33,525 nt of DNA from an uncultured delta proteobacterium. Lineage in GTDB: Bacteria; Myxococcota; Myxococcia; Myxococcales; 40CM-4-68-19. The stretch lies in NCBI GenBank assembly GCA_903911145.1, contig CAIWCD010000012.1, positions 1-33,525 on the forward strand, given 5' to 3'. Both the position numbers and the translations under genes were made by a program. Below are positions 8,398-15,419 of the stretch, piece by piece. The first letter of the stretch is position 1, and every line of letters starts with the position of its first letter. The notes beneath the pieces are model-generated. The model saw only the letters and a list, made by a program, of their open reading frames with translations. It was not told the origin of the DNA and searched no databases.

Positions 8398-9636
8398 CTA
8401 CAGCAAAGAGGGAGCCGTGTGCGCATCCGCGCGCAGCACGTCAGCCACCAGCGCAATCGCGCGCGCGAACTCATCCTCACGAGGCAGCAGGCTGAGCACG
8501 AGATGGTTGCCGCGCGGGAAATCATAGAAGTAGCCGGGCTGCACGAGCACGCCGCGCGCGAGAAGTTGAAGCGCGAGCTCCTCTTCGCTGCACGCATCGG
8601 GGACGCGGAGGATCGCGCACCAGCCGCCTTCACTCGTGAGCACGTCCCAGCTCGCGTCATGAGGACGCGCTTCTCGCAGCGCCGCGAAATTCTTCGTGCA
8701 GCGCGCGCGCACCTGCGCCTGCAGCGCGTGCCGCGTGTCGAGCAGAGTGGAGAGTGCCAACTGGACCGGCGTCGACACCGAAAGATAGGTATCGGCGATC
8801 AGCTCGAGCCGCCGGGTCGCTTCCTCCACCAGCGCATCGGGGCCGGTGATCGCGCACCAACCGAGCTTGAGCTGCGGCAGTCCGCAGACCTTCGACAGCC
8901 CCGACAAAGTGAATGTCAGCCCGTCACCGGATCCCGCCGCCGTCGGCATCGCGTCATCGGGATTCTGCCGCGCAGATCGACCCGCGGCCGCCACCTCCAT
9001 CGGATAGTCCGCGAATACTTCATCGGAAATGAGCGCGATATTCCGGTCCGCACAGAGAGCGGCCGCGCGCATATATTCATATCTCTTGATATATGCCCCG
9101 GTCGGATTGCCCGGCGAGACGATCATCAGCGCGCGGATTCGCTCGCCTCCCGCCATGAGCGTCTCGAGCGCGGGAAGATCGACGTGCCACTCGCCATCCC
9201 AGCGCAGCGGATATTCGATCGTGCGGACCGACTCGAGCGCGGTGAGAAATCCGAAGAGCGGATAACTCGGCGTCGGCACCAGCACCGCGTCGCCCGGATC
9301 GCAGAGCAGCTTGAAGAGCAGCGAGTAGGCCTCGCTCGTCGAGGCCGTGATGAGGATGTTTTCAGGATCGACGCGTGTGCCGCGGGACTCTGCGAAATAG
9401 CGCGCGACCGCTCCCCGTGCGGCCGGGAGCCCCTTCGGGTCAGGCAGGTACGAGAGCGATTCGGGCTGCGCGAGCGCCTGGAGAATGCGCGCCTCTTCGT
9501 AGAGAAAACCCGCCCGCGTCGGATTCGATTCGGTGAGATCGATGAGCGGCAAGCCATCACGCCGCCGCCGAGTGAGCGCGAGCGCGAGCGGATTCTCGGA
9601 GAGGTTCGCCGCCACTCGGCGCGAGAAGCGCATCAC
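8398..9636 (-). CDS. PLP-dependent aminotransferase, class I/II (412 aa)
   Basis: Fold-type I aminotransferase acting on an amino acid and a 2-oxo acid in the cytoplasm. Visible motifs are ESNPTRAGF near the N-terminus, PGNPTGAYI at 175-183, ISDEVFADYP at 203-212, and the PLP-binding lysine Lys249 in SGLSKVCGLPQLKLGW. The C-terminal domain ends with GYFYDFPRGNHLVLSLL. Length is normal. The start is GTG at 9636 or the adjoining ATG at 9633, only 3-6 bases after the DUF3052 stop, so translation is probably coupled; AAGG in the upstream gene could serve as ribosome site. Substrate is unknown. An Ala/aromatic-type transaminase is plausible, and the proximity of the divergent threonine operon is suggestive only. 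Confidence 0.9.
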   Translation of the reverse strand: MMRFSRRVAANLSENPLALALTRRRRDGLPLIDLTESNPTRAGFLYEEARILQALAQPESLSYLPDPKGLPAARGAVARYFAESRGTRVDPENILITASTSEAYSLLFKLLCDPGDAVLVPTPSYPLFGFLTALESVRTIEYPLRWDGEWHVDLPALETLMAGGERIRALMIVSPGNPTGAYIKRYEYMRAAALCADRNIALISDEVFADYPMEVAAAGRSARQNPDDAMPTAAGSGDGLTFTLSGLSKVCGLPQLKLGWCAITGPDALVEEATRRLELIADTYLSVSTPVQLALSTLLDTRHALQAQVRARCTKNFAALREARPHDASWDVLTSEGGWCAILRVPDACSEEELALQLLARGVLVQPGYFYDFPRGNHLVLSLLPREDEFARAIALVADVLRADAHTAPSLL

Positions 9637-9639
9637 GCC

Positions 9640-10110
9640 CTACGCCTTGGGCAGTTGAGTCAGCTCAGGCTGCGAGCTCGGGCGATTGAGCCGCGGACGC
9701 TCCTTGAACTCAAAGCGCAGAGCAGCCCAGACATCATCGAGAGGCGTCTGCTTGTCGTCGCTCAGGCCCAGCGCGAGACCGGCCGCGCGCACCAGCTCTT
9801 CGTTGAGATCGGTGTAGACGCCCGAACTCTTGCGCGGCCACGCGGCCCAGATGCGGCCGCGCGGCGCGAGCACCTTCGCGGCCTTGGCGAACAGCTCGAC
9901 GAGCGCGGCATTCGACGAGGCAAAGAGCGCGATCACGTCGGCCTGCCCGAAAGGACGCGTACCGACGGACGCTGCGCGGGGCAGCGGCTCGAGCTTGCGC
10001 GCGAATCCGAGCGGTGGATCGAGCAGGAGCACGCGGCTCTCCTCGTGCACACCGAGCCTCGCAGCCATCGGCGACGCAGCCGGCGGTCCCTGATGTCCCT
10101 CGTCGCTCAC
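9640..10110 (-). CDS. DUF3052 family protein (156 aa)
   Basis: Matches the DUF3052 pattern: MAARLGV...SRVLLLDPPLGF near the start, DVIALFASSNAAL in the middle, then APRGRIWAAWPRKSSG, TDLNEELVRAAGLALGL and LDDVWAALRF. The fold resembles a Rossmann-type methyltransferase core, but members lack an established reaction. I chose the GTG start at 10110 because AGGAG lies seven bases upstream and the family begins near here; a longer frame back to 10242 has no such support. It lies 3 bases before the aminotransferase, in an apparent operon with the DUF4442 gene upstream. The C-terminal ~20 residues are Pro/Ser-rich and not part of the family. Confidence 0.8.
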   Translation of the reverse strand: MSDEGHQGPPAASPMAARLGVHEESRVLLLDPPLGFARKLEPLPRAASVGTRPFGQADVIALFASSNAALVELFAKAAKVLAPRGRIWAAWPRKSSGVYTDLNEELVRAAGLALGLSDDKQTPLDDVWAALRFEFKERPRLNRPSSQPELTQLPKA

Positions 10111-10266
10111 GCTCAAGCTCCTTGCTGCATCTGCTGCCCTGGAGAGCACGCAACGCGGTCTCGCGCGCGCTGGATTACTGATCGCGCCTCGGGAGTGCAA
10201 GAGACAACCGCGCACGACCTGCGCTGCGCGGCACACGGCCACGCCTCTCCTGCGCCCTCCTTGCGG

Positions 10267-10728
10267 CTATCGACTCTGCGCTCGGTCGCGCCGCTGCACC
10301 GAGAGGATCTTCTCGACCTCCGCGACCGTCTCGCCCGCCTCGTTGGTGATGAGCACGGTGAACCTGGGCGCGCTCCTCGCCTCGCGCGACAGCGTCGCGA
10401 TGATCGCGTCGCTCTCCTCCCGCGCGATGCGAAACGCCGCTCTCACCGTACCGCGCCCCGGCTTGCGAAACCGAATCGACGCGGCCTTGTCCCAGACGAT
10501 GTAATCGGGTCCGAGAATCTGCATCAGCATCATCATGAAGAAGGGATCGGCCATCGAGTAGAGCGAGCCGCCGTAGTGGGTCCCGACGAGATTGCGGTTC
10601 CACACGCGCAGCCGCATCTCGACATCGACCTCGCGATGATCCTCGGAGATGCGCCGCACGCGAATGCCCGCGCCGAGAAACGGCGGATAGAGATTGGCGA
10701 GCTTGAGCAGATGCCGCTTGAGGTCCAT
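10267..10728 (-). CDS. DUF4442 hotdog-fold protein, thioesterase-like (153 aa)
   Basis: The segment NRNLVGTHYGGSLYSMAD followed by PFFMMMLMQILG and VWDKAASIRFRKPGRGTV is typical of DUF4442, a hotdog-fold family related to PaaI/YiiD-type acyl-CoA thioesterases. Such proteins usually act as cytosolic dimers on acyl-CoA or similar thioesters; the substrate here is unknown. The ATG at 10728 (MDLKRHLL) is preferred over an upstream TTG at 10746. No strong Shine-Dalgarno is visible. First gene of the leftward cluster and divergent from hom, with 95 bases between the two starts that must hold both promoters. Confidence 0.85.
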   Translation of the reverse strand: MDLKRHLLKLANLYPPFLGAGIRVRRISEDHREVDVEMRLRVWNRNLVGTHYGGSLYSMADPFFMMMLMQILGPDYIVWDKAASIRFRKPGRGTVRAAFRIAREESDAIIATLSREARSAPRFTVLITNEAGETVAEVEKILSVQRRDRAQSR

Positions 10729-10809
10729 GCGCGGACCGTGGCGCAAGGCGCGGGGCCATGTAAAGCGGGAGCGTAGAACGACAGCGCGCAGAGTGAGGGC
10801 GACCGCTGC

Positions 10810-10815
10810 TACAGT
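10810..10815 (+). promoter_or_regulatory. Putative -10 box of hom, leaderless arrangement
   Basis: TGCTACAGT contains an extended -10 (TGnTAnnnT); TACAGT is at 10810-10815, eight bases before the hom ATG. A transcript starting 7-9 bases downstream would begin at or next to the A of the start codon. No Shine-Dalgarno is present and no -35 is evident. Confidence 0.4.
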
Positions 10816-10823
10816 CCGCCGCC

Positions 10824-12122
10824 ATGAAACCGATTCGCATTGGCATTCTGGGGCTCGGCACGGTTGGACAATCGGTCGCGCGGGCGCTGCTCGAACGGCG
10901 CGATCTTCTCGCGCGATCTGCGGGCGCGCCGCTCGTGCTCCAGCGCGCGGTCGTGCGCGATCTCGACAAGCCGCGCGCGATTCCCCGCGAGCAGCTCACG
11001 ACGGAGATCGCGCGCGTCACTGAAGCGGACGACATCGATGTCGTCGTCGAGCTGATGGGCGGCCTCGAGCCGGCGCGCACGGTGATCGAAGCGGCGCTCT
11101 CTCGCGGCAAGTCGGTGGTGACGGCGAACAAGCGCGTCGTCTCCTGGCATGGACCTTCGCTGCTGTCGCTCGCGGCGAAGAAGGGCGCGGAGCTGCGTTA
11201 CGAAGCGGCCGTGGGCGGTGGCATTCCGCTGATCGCGCCGCTGCTCGATGATCTCGCGGCCAATCGTCTCCTCGAGCTGCGCGCGATCATCAACGGCACG
11301 ACCAACTACATCCTCACGCGCATGGCCGCGGGCGACACGCTCGATGTCGCGCTCGCGGAGGCGCAGCGGCTCGGCTACGCGGAGGCCGATCCGAGCGATG
11401 ATGTGGACGCGGTTGATGCCGCCGACAAGCTCGCCATCCTCGTGCGCCACGCGTTCGGTCTCACCGTTCCTCCTCGAGAGATCTTCCGCCAGGGCCTGCG
11501 CGGACTCGATCCACGCGACATCGCGTACGGTCGCGAATTCGGCTACGCGCTCAAGCTGCTTGCGCTTGCCCGCCGCGGCACCAACGGCATCGAAGCGCGC
11601 GTGCATCCCGCGTTTGTTCCAATCGCGCATCCGCTCGCCCGCATCGATGGCGCGCAGAACGCCGTGCACGTCGTCGGCGATCTCTGCGGGCCCGTGATGT
11701 TCAGCGGACAAGGCGCGGGAGGAGACGCGACGGCGAGTGCGGTGCTGGCCGATCTGCTGCACGTCTCCCGCAGAATGGCGCTGGGAGATCCGGCCCCGAC
11801 GGTGCGCGACTTTGGACCTGAGCCAAAGCTCGCGCCGCTCGCCGAGGCCCGCACACGCTGCTACTTCCGGCTCGCCGTCGAGGATCAGCCGGGCGTGTTC
11901 GCGCAGGTGACGCAGGTGCTCGCGCAGCAGTCGATCGGGCTCGCGAGCGTGCTGCAGCGCGAGCCCGGAAAGATGGGCAGCGCCGAGGTGGTGCTGCTCA
12001 CCTATGCCGCGCCAGAGGCCGCGCTCGCGAGTGCCGAGGAGCAGCTTGCGCGCCTGTCGTGCGTGCGTGCCGTGCGTGCGCGAATCCGCGTCGAGGGCGG
12101 TGACAGCGGAGGTGCAGCGTGA
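10824..12122 (+). CDS. hom: Homoserine dehydrogenase with ACT domain (432 aa)
   Basis: Reduces aspartate-4-semialdehyde to homoserine with NAD(P)H, the branch point to threonine and methionine. Visible parts are the Rossmann motif GILGLGTVGQSVA (7-19), GGGIPLI (131-137), INGTTNYILT (156-165), the conserved EADPSDDVDAVDAADK with Lys202, and a C-terminal ACT domain at about 350-400 (EDQPGVFAQVTQVL) that normally senses threonine. Length is normal for the monofunctional enzyme. The start lies eight bases after a -10-like box with no Shine-Dalgarno. It overlaps thrC by four bases (GTGA), so the genes are translationally coupled. Likely feedback control by threonine through ACT (family knowledge). 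Confidence 0.97.
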   Translation: MKPIRIGILGLGTVGQSVARALLERRDLLARSAGAPLVLQRAVVRDLDKPRAIPREQLTTEIARVTEADDIDVVVELMGGLEPARTVIEAALSRGKSVVTANKRVVSWHGPSLLSLAAKKGAELRYEAAVGGGIPLIAPLLDDLAANRLLELRAIINGTTNYILTRMAAGDTLDVALAEAQRLGYAEADPSDDVDAVDAADKLAILVRHAFGLTVPPREIFRQGLRGLDPRDIAYGREFGYALKLLALARRGTNGIEARVHPAFVPIAHPLARIDGAQNAVHVVGDLCGPVMFSGQGAGGDATASAVLADLLHVSRRMALGDPAPTVRDFGPEPKLAPLAEARTRCYFRLAVEDQPGVFAQVTQVLAQQSIGLASVLQREPGKMGSAEVVLLTYAAPEAALASAEEQLARLSCVRAVRARIRVEGGDSGGAA

Positions 12123-13189
12123 GCCGCCAGCAGGGAGTGCTCGCGCGCTGGGCAGAGTTCCTTCCCGTCACCGCAAAGACGCCCCGCCTCACGCTGGGCG
12201 AGGGCGACACGCCGCTCGTTTCCGCTCCTGCGCTCGCGCGCGCGATCGGCTGCGACGAGCTGTGGCTCAAGTGCGAAGGGATGAACCCGACCGGCTCGTT
12301 CAAGGATCGCGGAATGGTCGTCGCGATGGCCAAGGCGATCGAGGCCGGCGCGCGCGTCGCGGTCTGCGCCTCGACGGGAAACACCTCTGCGTCTGCCGCG
12401 GCCTACTGCGCAGCTGCTGGCATCGGCTGCCGCGTCGTCGTTCCCGAGGGAAAAGTCGCTCTCGGGAAACTCGCGCAGGCGATCGTCCACGGCGCGCGCA
12501 TCGTCGTGCTGCGCGGGAACTTCGATGCCGCGCTGCAGGCCGTTCGCGTGCTCGCGGAGCGAACACCGATCGCGCTCGTCAACAGCGTCAATCCGTTCCG
12601 GCTCGAAGGGCAGAAGACGGCAGCGTTCGAGGTGATCGAGGCGCTCGGCCGCGTCCCGCATGGGCTGGCGCTTCCGGTCGGCAATGCGGGCAACATCTCC
12701 GCGTATTGGAAAGGCTTCACCGAACACGCCGCGCGCGAGGAGCAGGCCGGCCGGGCGCGCACTACACCTGTCATCTATGGCGTGCAAGCCGCGGGGGCCG
12801 CGCCGTTCCTGAGCGGCGCGCCTGTCGCGCATCCGGAGACGATCGCGACCGCCATCCGCATCGGCAACCCCGCGAGCTGGGATCTGGCGATCCGCGCGCA
12901 GCGTGAGAGCGGCGGACTCTTCGCGAGCGCCACCGACGCGGAGATCCTCTCGGCCCAGCGTCGTCTCGCAAGCGAGGCGGGAGTCTTCTGCGAGCCCGCG
13001 AGTGCCGCGCCCATCGCCGGGTTGCTCAAGCTGGCCGCGCAGACGCCGGGACGTTTTCGCGGACAGACCCTCGTCGCCGTGCTCACTGGACATGGACTCA
13101 AGGATCCGCAGACCGCGATCGCAGACGCTCCGCCGCTGCCCGAGCCGATCGAGAATGACTTCGCCGCGCTCGAGAAGGCGCTGGCATGA
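12119..13189 (+). CDS. thrC: Threonine synthase (356 aa)
   Basis: PLP enzyme that converts O-phosphohomoserine to threonine. The PLP lysine is Lys62 in MNPTGSFKDRGM. The phosphate-binding loop is at about 190 (PVGNAGNISAYWKGF). Other family blocks are STGNTSASAAAYCAAAG and the final VAVLTGHGLKDPQTA. It is the short (~350 aa) class found in actinobacteria and many proteobacteria, without the long N-terminal extension of E. coli ThrC. It starts with GTG, overlapping the hom stop by four bases, and ends with ATGA overlapping thrB, so the three enzymes are probably made in fixed ratio. Confidence 0.97.
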   Translation: MSRQQGVLARWAEFLPVTAKTPRLTLGEGDTPLVSAPALARAIGCDELWLKCEGMNPTGSFKDRGMVVAMAKAIEAGARVAVCASTGNTSASAAAYCAAAGIGCRVVVPEGKVALGKLAQAIVHGARIVVLRGNFDAALQAVRVLAERTPIALVNSVNPFRLEGQKTAAFEVIEALGRVPHGLALPVGNAGNISAYWKGFTEHAAREEQAGRARTTPVIYGVQAAGAAPFLSGAPVAHPETIATAIRIGNPASWDLAIRAQRESGGLFASATDAEILSAQRRLASEAGVFCEPASAAPIAGLLKLAAQTPGRFRGQTLVAVLTGHGLKDPQTAIADAPPLPEPIENDFAALEKALA

Positions 13190-14160
13190 GCACGCCCTTC
13201 ACCATCATCGCGCCCTGCTCCACGTCAAACCTTGGCGCCGGCTTCGACGCGCTGGGAGTCGCACTGGGCGGGCCTCGGCTCGCGATCCGTTGCACGCCAG
13301 GCGGTCCCGATCTGCGCATCGTTGCGCTCTCGGGAGAGGGAGCAAGCAGCCTCTCGCGCGGCAGCGACAATCGAATCCTCGTCGCCGCGCGTGCCGCGGC
13401 CGAGCGCATCGGCGTCCCGTTCGAGTCGCTGCGCGGAGAGCTCTCGATCGACAACACGATTCCTCTCGCGCGCGGACTCGGCTCGTCCGCAGCGGCGGCC
13501 GTCGGCGGCGCGATCCTCGCGGAGGCGCTCGCAGCGCGGCTCGGCGGAGATGCTTTGCACTCAAACGATCTCGCGGGCGCAAGCGCAACGGCGTTCAACG
13601 ACACGCGCGTGCTCGCGACGGCTCTCGCACTCGAGGGCCATCCCGACAACGTCATCGCGTCTCTTCGCGGCGGCGCGCAGGTCGCTGTCCTCGACGCGCA
13701 GGGCGTCGTGCGCGCCTGCCCTCTGAAGATTGCAGCTCCACTGCGCGCGGCGATCTTCATTCCCGATCAGGAATTGCGCACCAGCGAAGCGCGCGCAGTG
13801 ATTCCGCGCACCGTGCCTCTCTCCGACGCCGTCTTCAATCTCGGGCGGGCCGCGCTCTTCGTAGCCGCGCTGGGCGCGGGCGAGCGCGATCTGCTCGGCG
13901 AGGCGATGACCGATCGTCTGCACCAGCCGGCCCGCTCGACGCTGATGCCGTGGCTGCCCCATCTCATCGAGGCGGCGCGGAGCGCGGGGGCCTACGGCGC
14001 AGCGCTCTCCGGCGCAGGCACGACCGTCTTCGCGCTCGTGCCACCCGAGGCATCCGAGCGCGTCGTCGAAGCCCTTCGCGCACGCGCCGCAGAGTTGTCG
14101 GTTCCCGGCCGCGCGTTGAGCGTCGATGCGTTCGCTGCCGGCGCACGCATCGAGCAATGA
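13186..14160 (+). CDS. thrB: Homoserine kinase (324 aa), carries an in-frame repeat
   Basis: GHMP-family kinase that phosphorylates homoserine for ThrC. The motifs are STSNLGAGFDALG (12-24), the ATP loop PLARGLGSSAAAA (93-105), EGHPDNV (150-156) and LSGAGTTVFAL near the C-terminus. Between the ATP loop and EGHPDNV the chain carries DALHSNDLAGASATAFND (122-139), which looks like extra residues compared with the family. Its first seven residues are encoded by a 23-base repeat also found in gluQ. Rare-looking codons TTG and TCA fall inside it. The gene overlaps thrC and the following small gene by four bases each. Confidence 0.96.
   Translation: MSTPFTIIAPCSTSNLGAGFDALGVALGGPRLAIRCTPGGPDLRIVALSGEGASSLSRGSDNRILVAARAAAERIGVPFESLRGELSIDNTIPLARGLGSSAAAAVGGAILAEALAARLGGDALHSNDLAGASATAFNDTRVLATALALEGHPDNVIASLRGGAQVAVLDAQGVVRACPLKIAAPLRAAIFIPDQELRTSEARAVIPRTVPLSDAVFNLGRAALFVAALGAGERDLLGEAMTDRLHQPARSTLMPWLPHLIEAARSAGAYGAALSGAGTTVFALVPPEASERVVEALRARAAELSVPGRALSVDAFAAGARIEQ
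13548..13570 (+). repeat. 23-base coding repeat, copy 1 (in thrB)
   Basis: Identical over 23 bases to 17755-17777 in gluQ, with core GATGCTTTGCACTCAAACG. It is read in the same frame in both genes as D-A-L-H-S-N-D. The sequence is an imperfect palindrome (GAT..TTTG, loop CACT, CAAA..ATC). It sits in the segment of thrB between the ATP loop and EGHPDNV. It resembles in behaviour the palindromic elements that insert inside Rickettsia genes, though the sequence is different. Confidence 0.8.
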
Positions 14161-14345
14161 CCGGGCGCAAGCCACCAGAACGCAATCCTGATCGCGCGCT
14201 CTTCGCGCTGCTCTTCTTCATCGCGCTCGCGATCGGCTGCTGGTTTCTCGTCGATCGACTGCGGCGCGACGCGAAGATGCAGGACTGCGTGATGGCCGGT
14301 CATCGCAACTGCGATCCCGACAATCCACCGATCGACGATCGCTAG
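14157..14345 (+). CDS. Small single-pass membrane protein (62 aa)
   Basis: Translated from the ATG at 14157, which overlaps the thrB stop in ATGA, it gives MTGRKPPERNPDR, a transmembrane segment at about 14-32 (ALFALLFFIALAIGCWFLV), then a short tail with the motif MQDCVMAGHRNCDP. I recall small proteins with a similar one-TM layout and a QDCxMxGxxNC-like end in alphaproteobacteria, with no known function. The two tail cysteines (12 apart including the motif) could bind metal or form a disulfide. The tight coupling to thrB suggests joint expression rather than a role in threonine synthesis. Confidence 0.7.
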   Translation: MTGRKPPERNPDRALFALLFFIALAIGCWFLVDRLRRDAKMQDCVMAGHRNCDPDNPPIDDR

Positions 14346-14376
14346 AACCCGCGCTGGGAGCGGACGAGCGGTGTTT

Positions 14377-15144
14377 CTAATCCGGCAAGCGCTCGACGAG
14401 CACGGCCGTGCTGTTGTCGTCTCCGCCGCGATCGTTGGCGAGCTGGATCAGCGCCGTCGCGATCGTCTCGAGCGTCGTGTCCGTCGACAGCGCCTCGCAG
14501 ATCTCTTCGTTCTCGACGAGATTCGAGAGGCCGTCCGAGCAGAGCAGGAAGCGGTCGCCCGGCTTGGTCTCCACCCCCATCACGTCGACGAGCACGTCCT
14601 CTTCGAAGCCGACCGAGCGGGTGATGATGTTCTTCAATCGGCTGACGCGCGCCTCGTCGGGCGTGAGCAGCCCCGCGCGCACCTGCTCATTGACGAGCGA
14701 ATGATCTTCGCTGAGCTGCAGCACGCCGCCCTCGCGCACGAGATACGCGCGGCTGTCGCCGACGTGGCCGACGAGAGCGTGGGCCCCGTTGATCACGAGG
14801 CAGATGCAGGTGGTGCCCATTCCGTGCAGTTCGGGGTTGAGCTTGCTGGTGCGGAAGACCGCGGCGCACGCGCCCTCGACAGCTTCGCGCACTGCTCCCG
14901 CCATCGGCGAGTCCGCGAGGTTGGCCTTGCTCGCGTAGGGACTGTCGTTGCGCAGCCGCGCGGAGAGCAGCTCGCGCTCGACCGTCTGCACGGCGAGGCG
15001 GCTCGCAGTCTCGCCACCGGCGTGCCCGCCCATGCCGTCACAGACAACGTAGAGACCGAGCTCCTCGTTGATGAGGAAGCTGTCTTCGTTGTGCTCACGC
15101 TTCATGCCGACGTCGGTCAGTGCGACGCTGCGATAGTTGGCCAC
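14377..15144 (-). CDS. PP2C-family Ser/Thr protein phosphatase (255 aa)
   Basis: Metal-dependent phosphatase of the PrpC/Stp type, which reverses Hanks-type kinase phosphorylation. Motifs appear in family order: TDVGMKREHNEDSF, VCDGMGGHAGGE with metal-binding Asp, GMGTTCICLVI, GHVGDSRAYLV, EDHSLVNEQVRAG, LLCSDGLSNLV and GGDDNSTAVLV. All metal-binding Asp positions are present. I chose the GTG at 15144 (VANYRSVALTDVG) because the family begins there; the frame extends upstream to 15255 with unconserved Arg-rich sequence. Length is typical. It ends 32 bases from the convergent 62-aa gene. No partner kinase lies in the window. A structured repeat (15286-15414) separates it from recN. Confidence 0.93.
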   Translation of the reverse strand: MANYRSVALTDVGMKREHNEDSFLINEELGLYVVCDGMGGHAGGETASRLAVQTVERELLSARLRNDSPYASKANLADSPMAGAVREAVEGACAAVFRTSKLNPELHGMGTTCICLVINGAHALVGHVGDSRAYLVREGGVLQLSEDHSLVNEQVRAGLLTPDEARVSRLKNIITRSVGFEEDVLVDVMGVETKPGDRFLLCSDGLSNLVENEEICEALSTDTTLETIATALIQLANDRGGDDNSTAVLVERLPD

Positions 15145-15285
15145 GAGCCCTTGTGCCTCAGCGACGCGCTGCGAGCAAGCTCGTCGACGAGGGAGAGAGC
15201 AGGAGGCCTGCGCTTGGCCAGGTACGGGGCGGCGCAGCAAGACCGCTCGCTGCATGTGTCGTGACTCTTCTTGGTCCGGTCATAG

Positions 15286-15414
15286 CCGCGAGGCAGTCGA
15301 TGGCTGCTGCCGCGCGCAGTTCAGGAGCGGCCGCACGGCTCTCCGCAGTGAGCACATTCTGCGTCAGCCGCGGATGCATGTTTGAGCACGGCAGCAGCCA
15401 TCGATGCCTCGCGG
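15286..15414 (+). repeat. Structured intergenic repeat, copy A (129 bp)
   Basis: The outer arms 15286-15312 and 15389-15414 are complementary along 26 pairs with a single one-base bulge. Inside lie the conserved blocks GCGCAGTTCAGGAGCGGCC, a CTCCGCAG..GAGCAC segment, and CAGCCGCGGATGCATG followed by TTTGAGCACGGC. The same blocks occur in copies B and C, but the arm sequence (GGCTGCTGCCG/CGGCAGCAGCC near the core) is specific to this copy. The right arm ends five bases from the recN stop codon, with the core antisense to recN. Confidence 0.8.
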
Positions 15415-15419
15415 GGCCC

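Noticed and set aside
8419-10776. Long rightward open frame (785 codons) opposite the aminotransferase, DUF3052 and DUF4442 genes
   Set aside because: It spans three recognisable leftward genes and has no motif of its own.
10729-10823. Possible riboswitch or attenuator ahead of hom
   Set aside because: The gap is only 95 bases, shared with a divergent gene, and the likely -10 box is right before the ATG, leaving no leader.
15286-15414. Structured repeats considered as plain rho-independent terminators
   Set aside because: The arms enclose a conserved core of more than 70 bases and no T-tract follows, so a simple terminator does not explain them.
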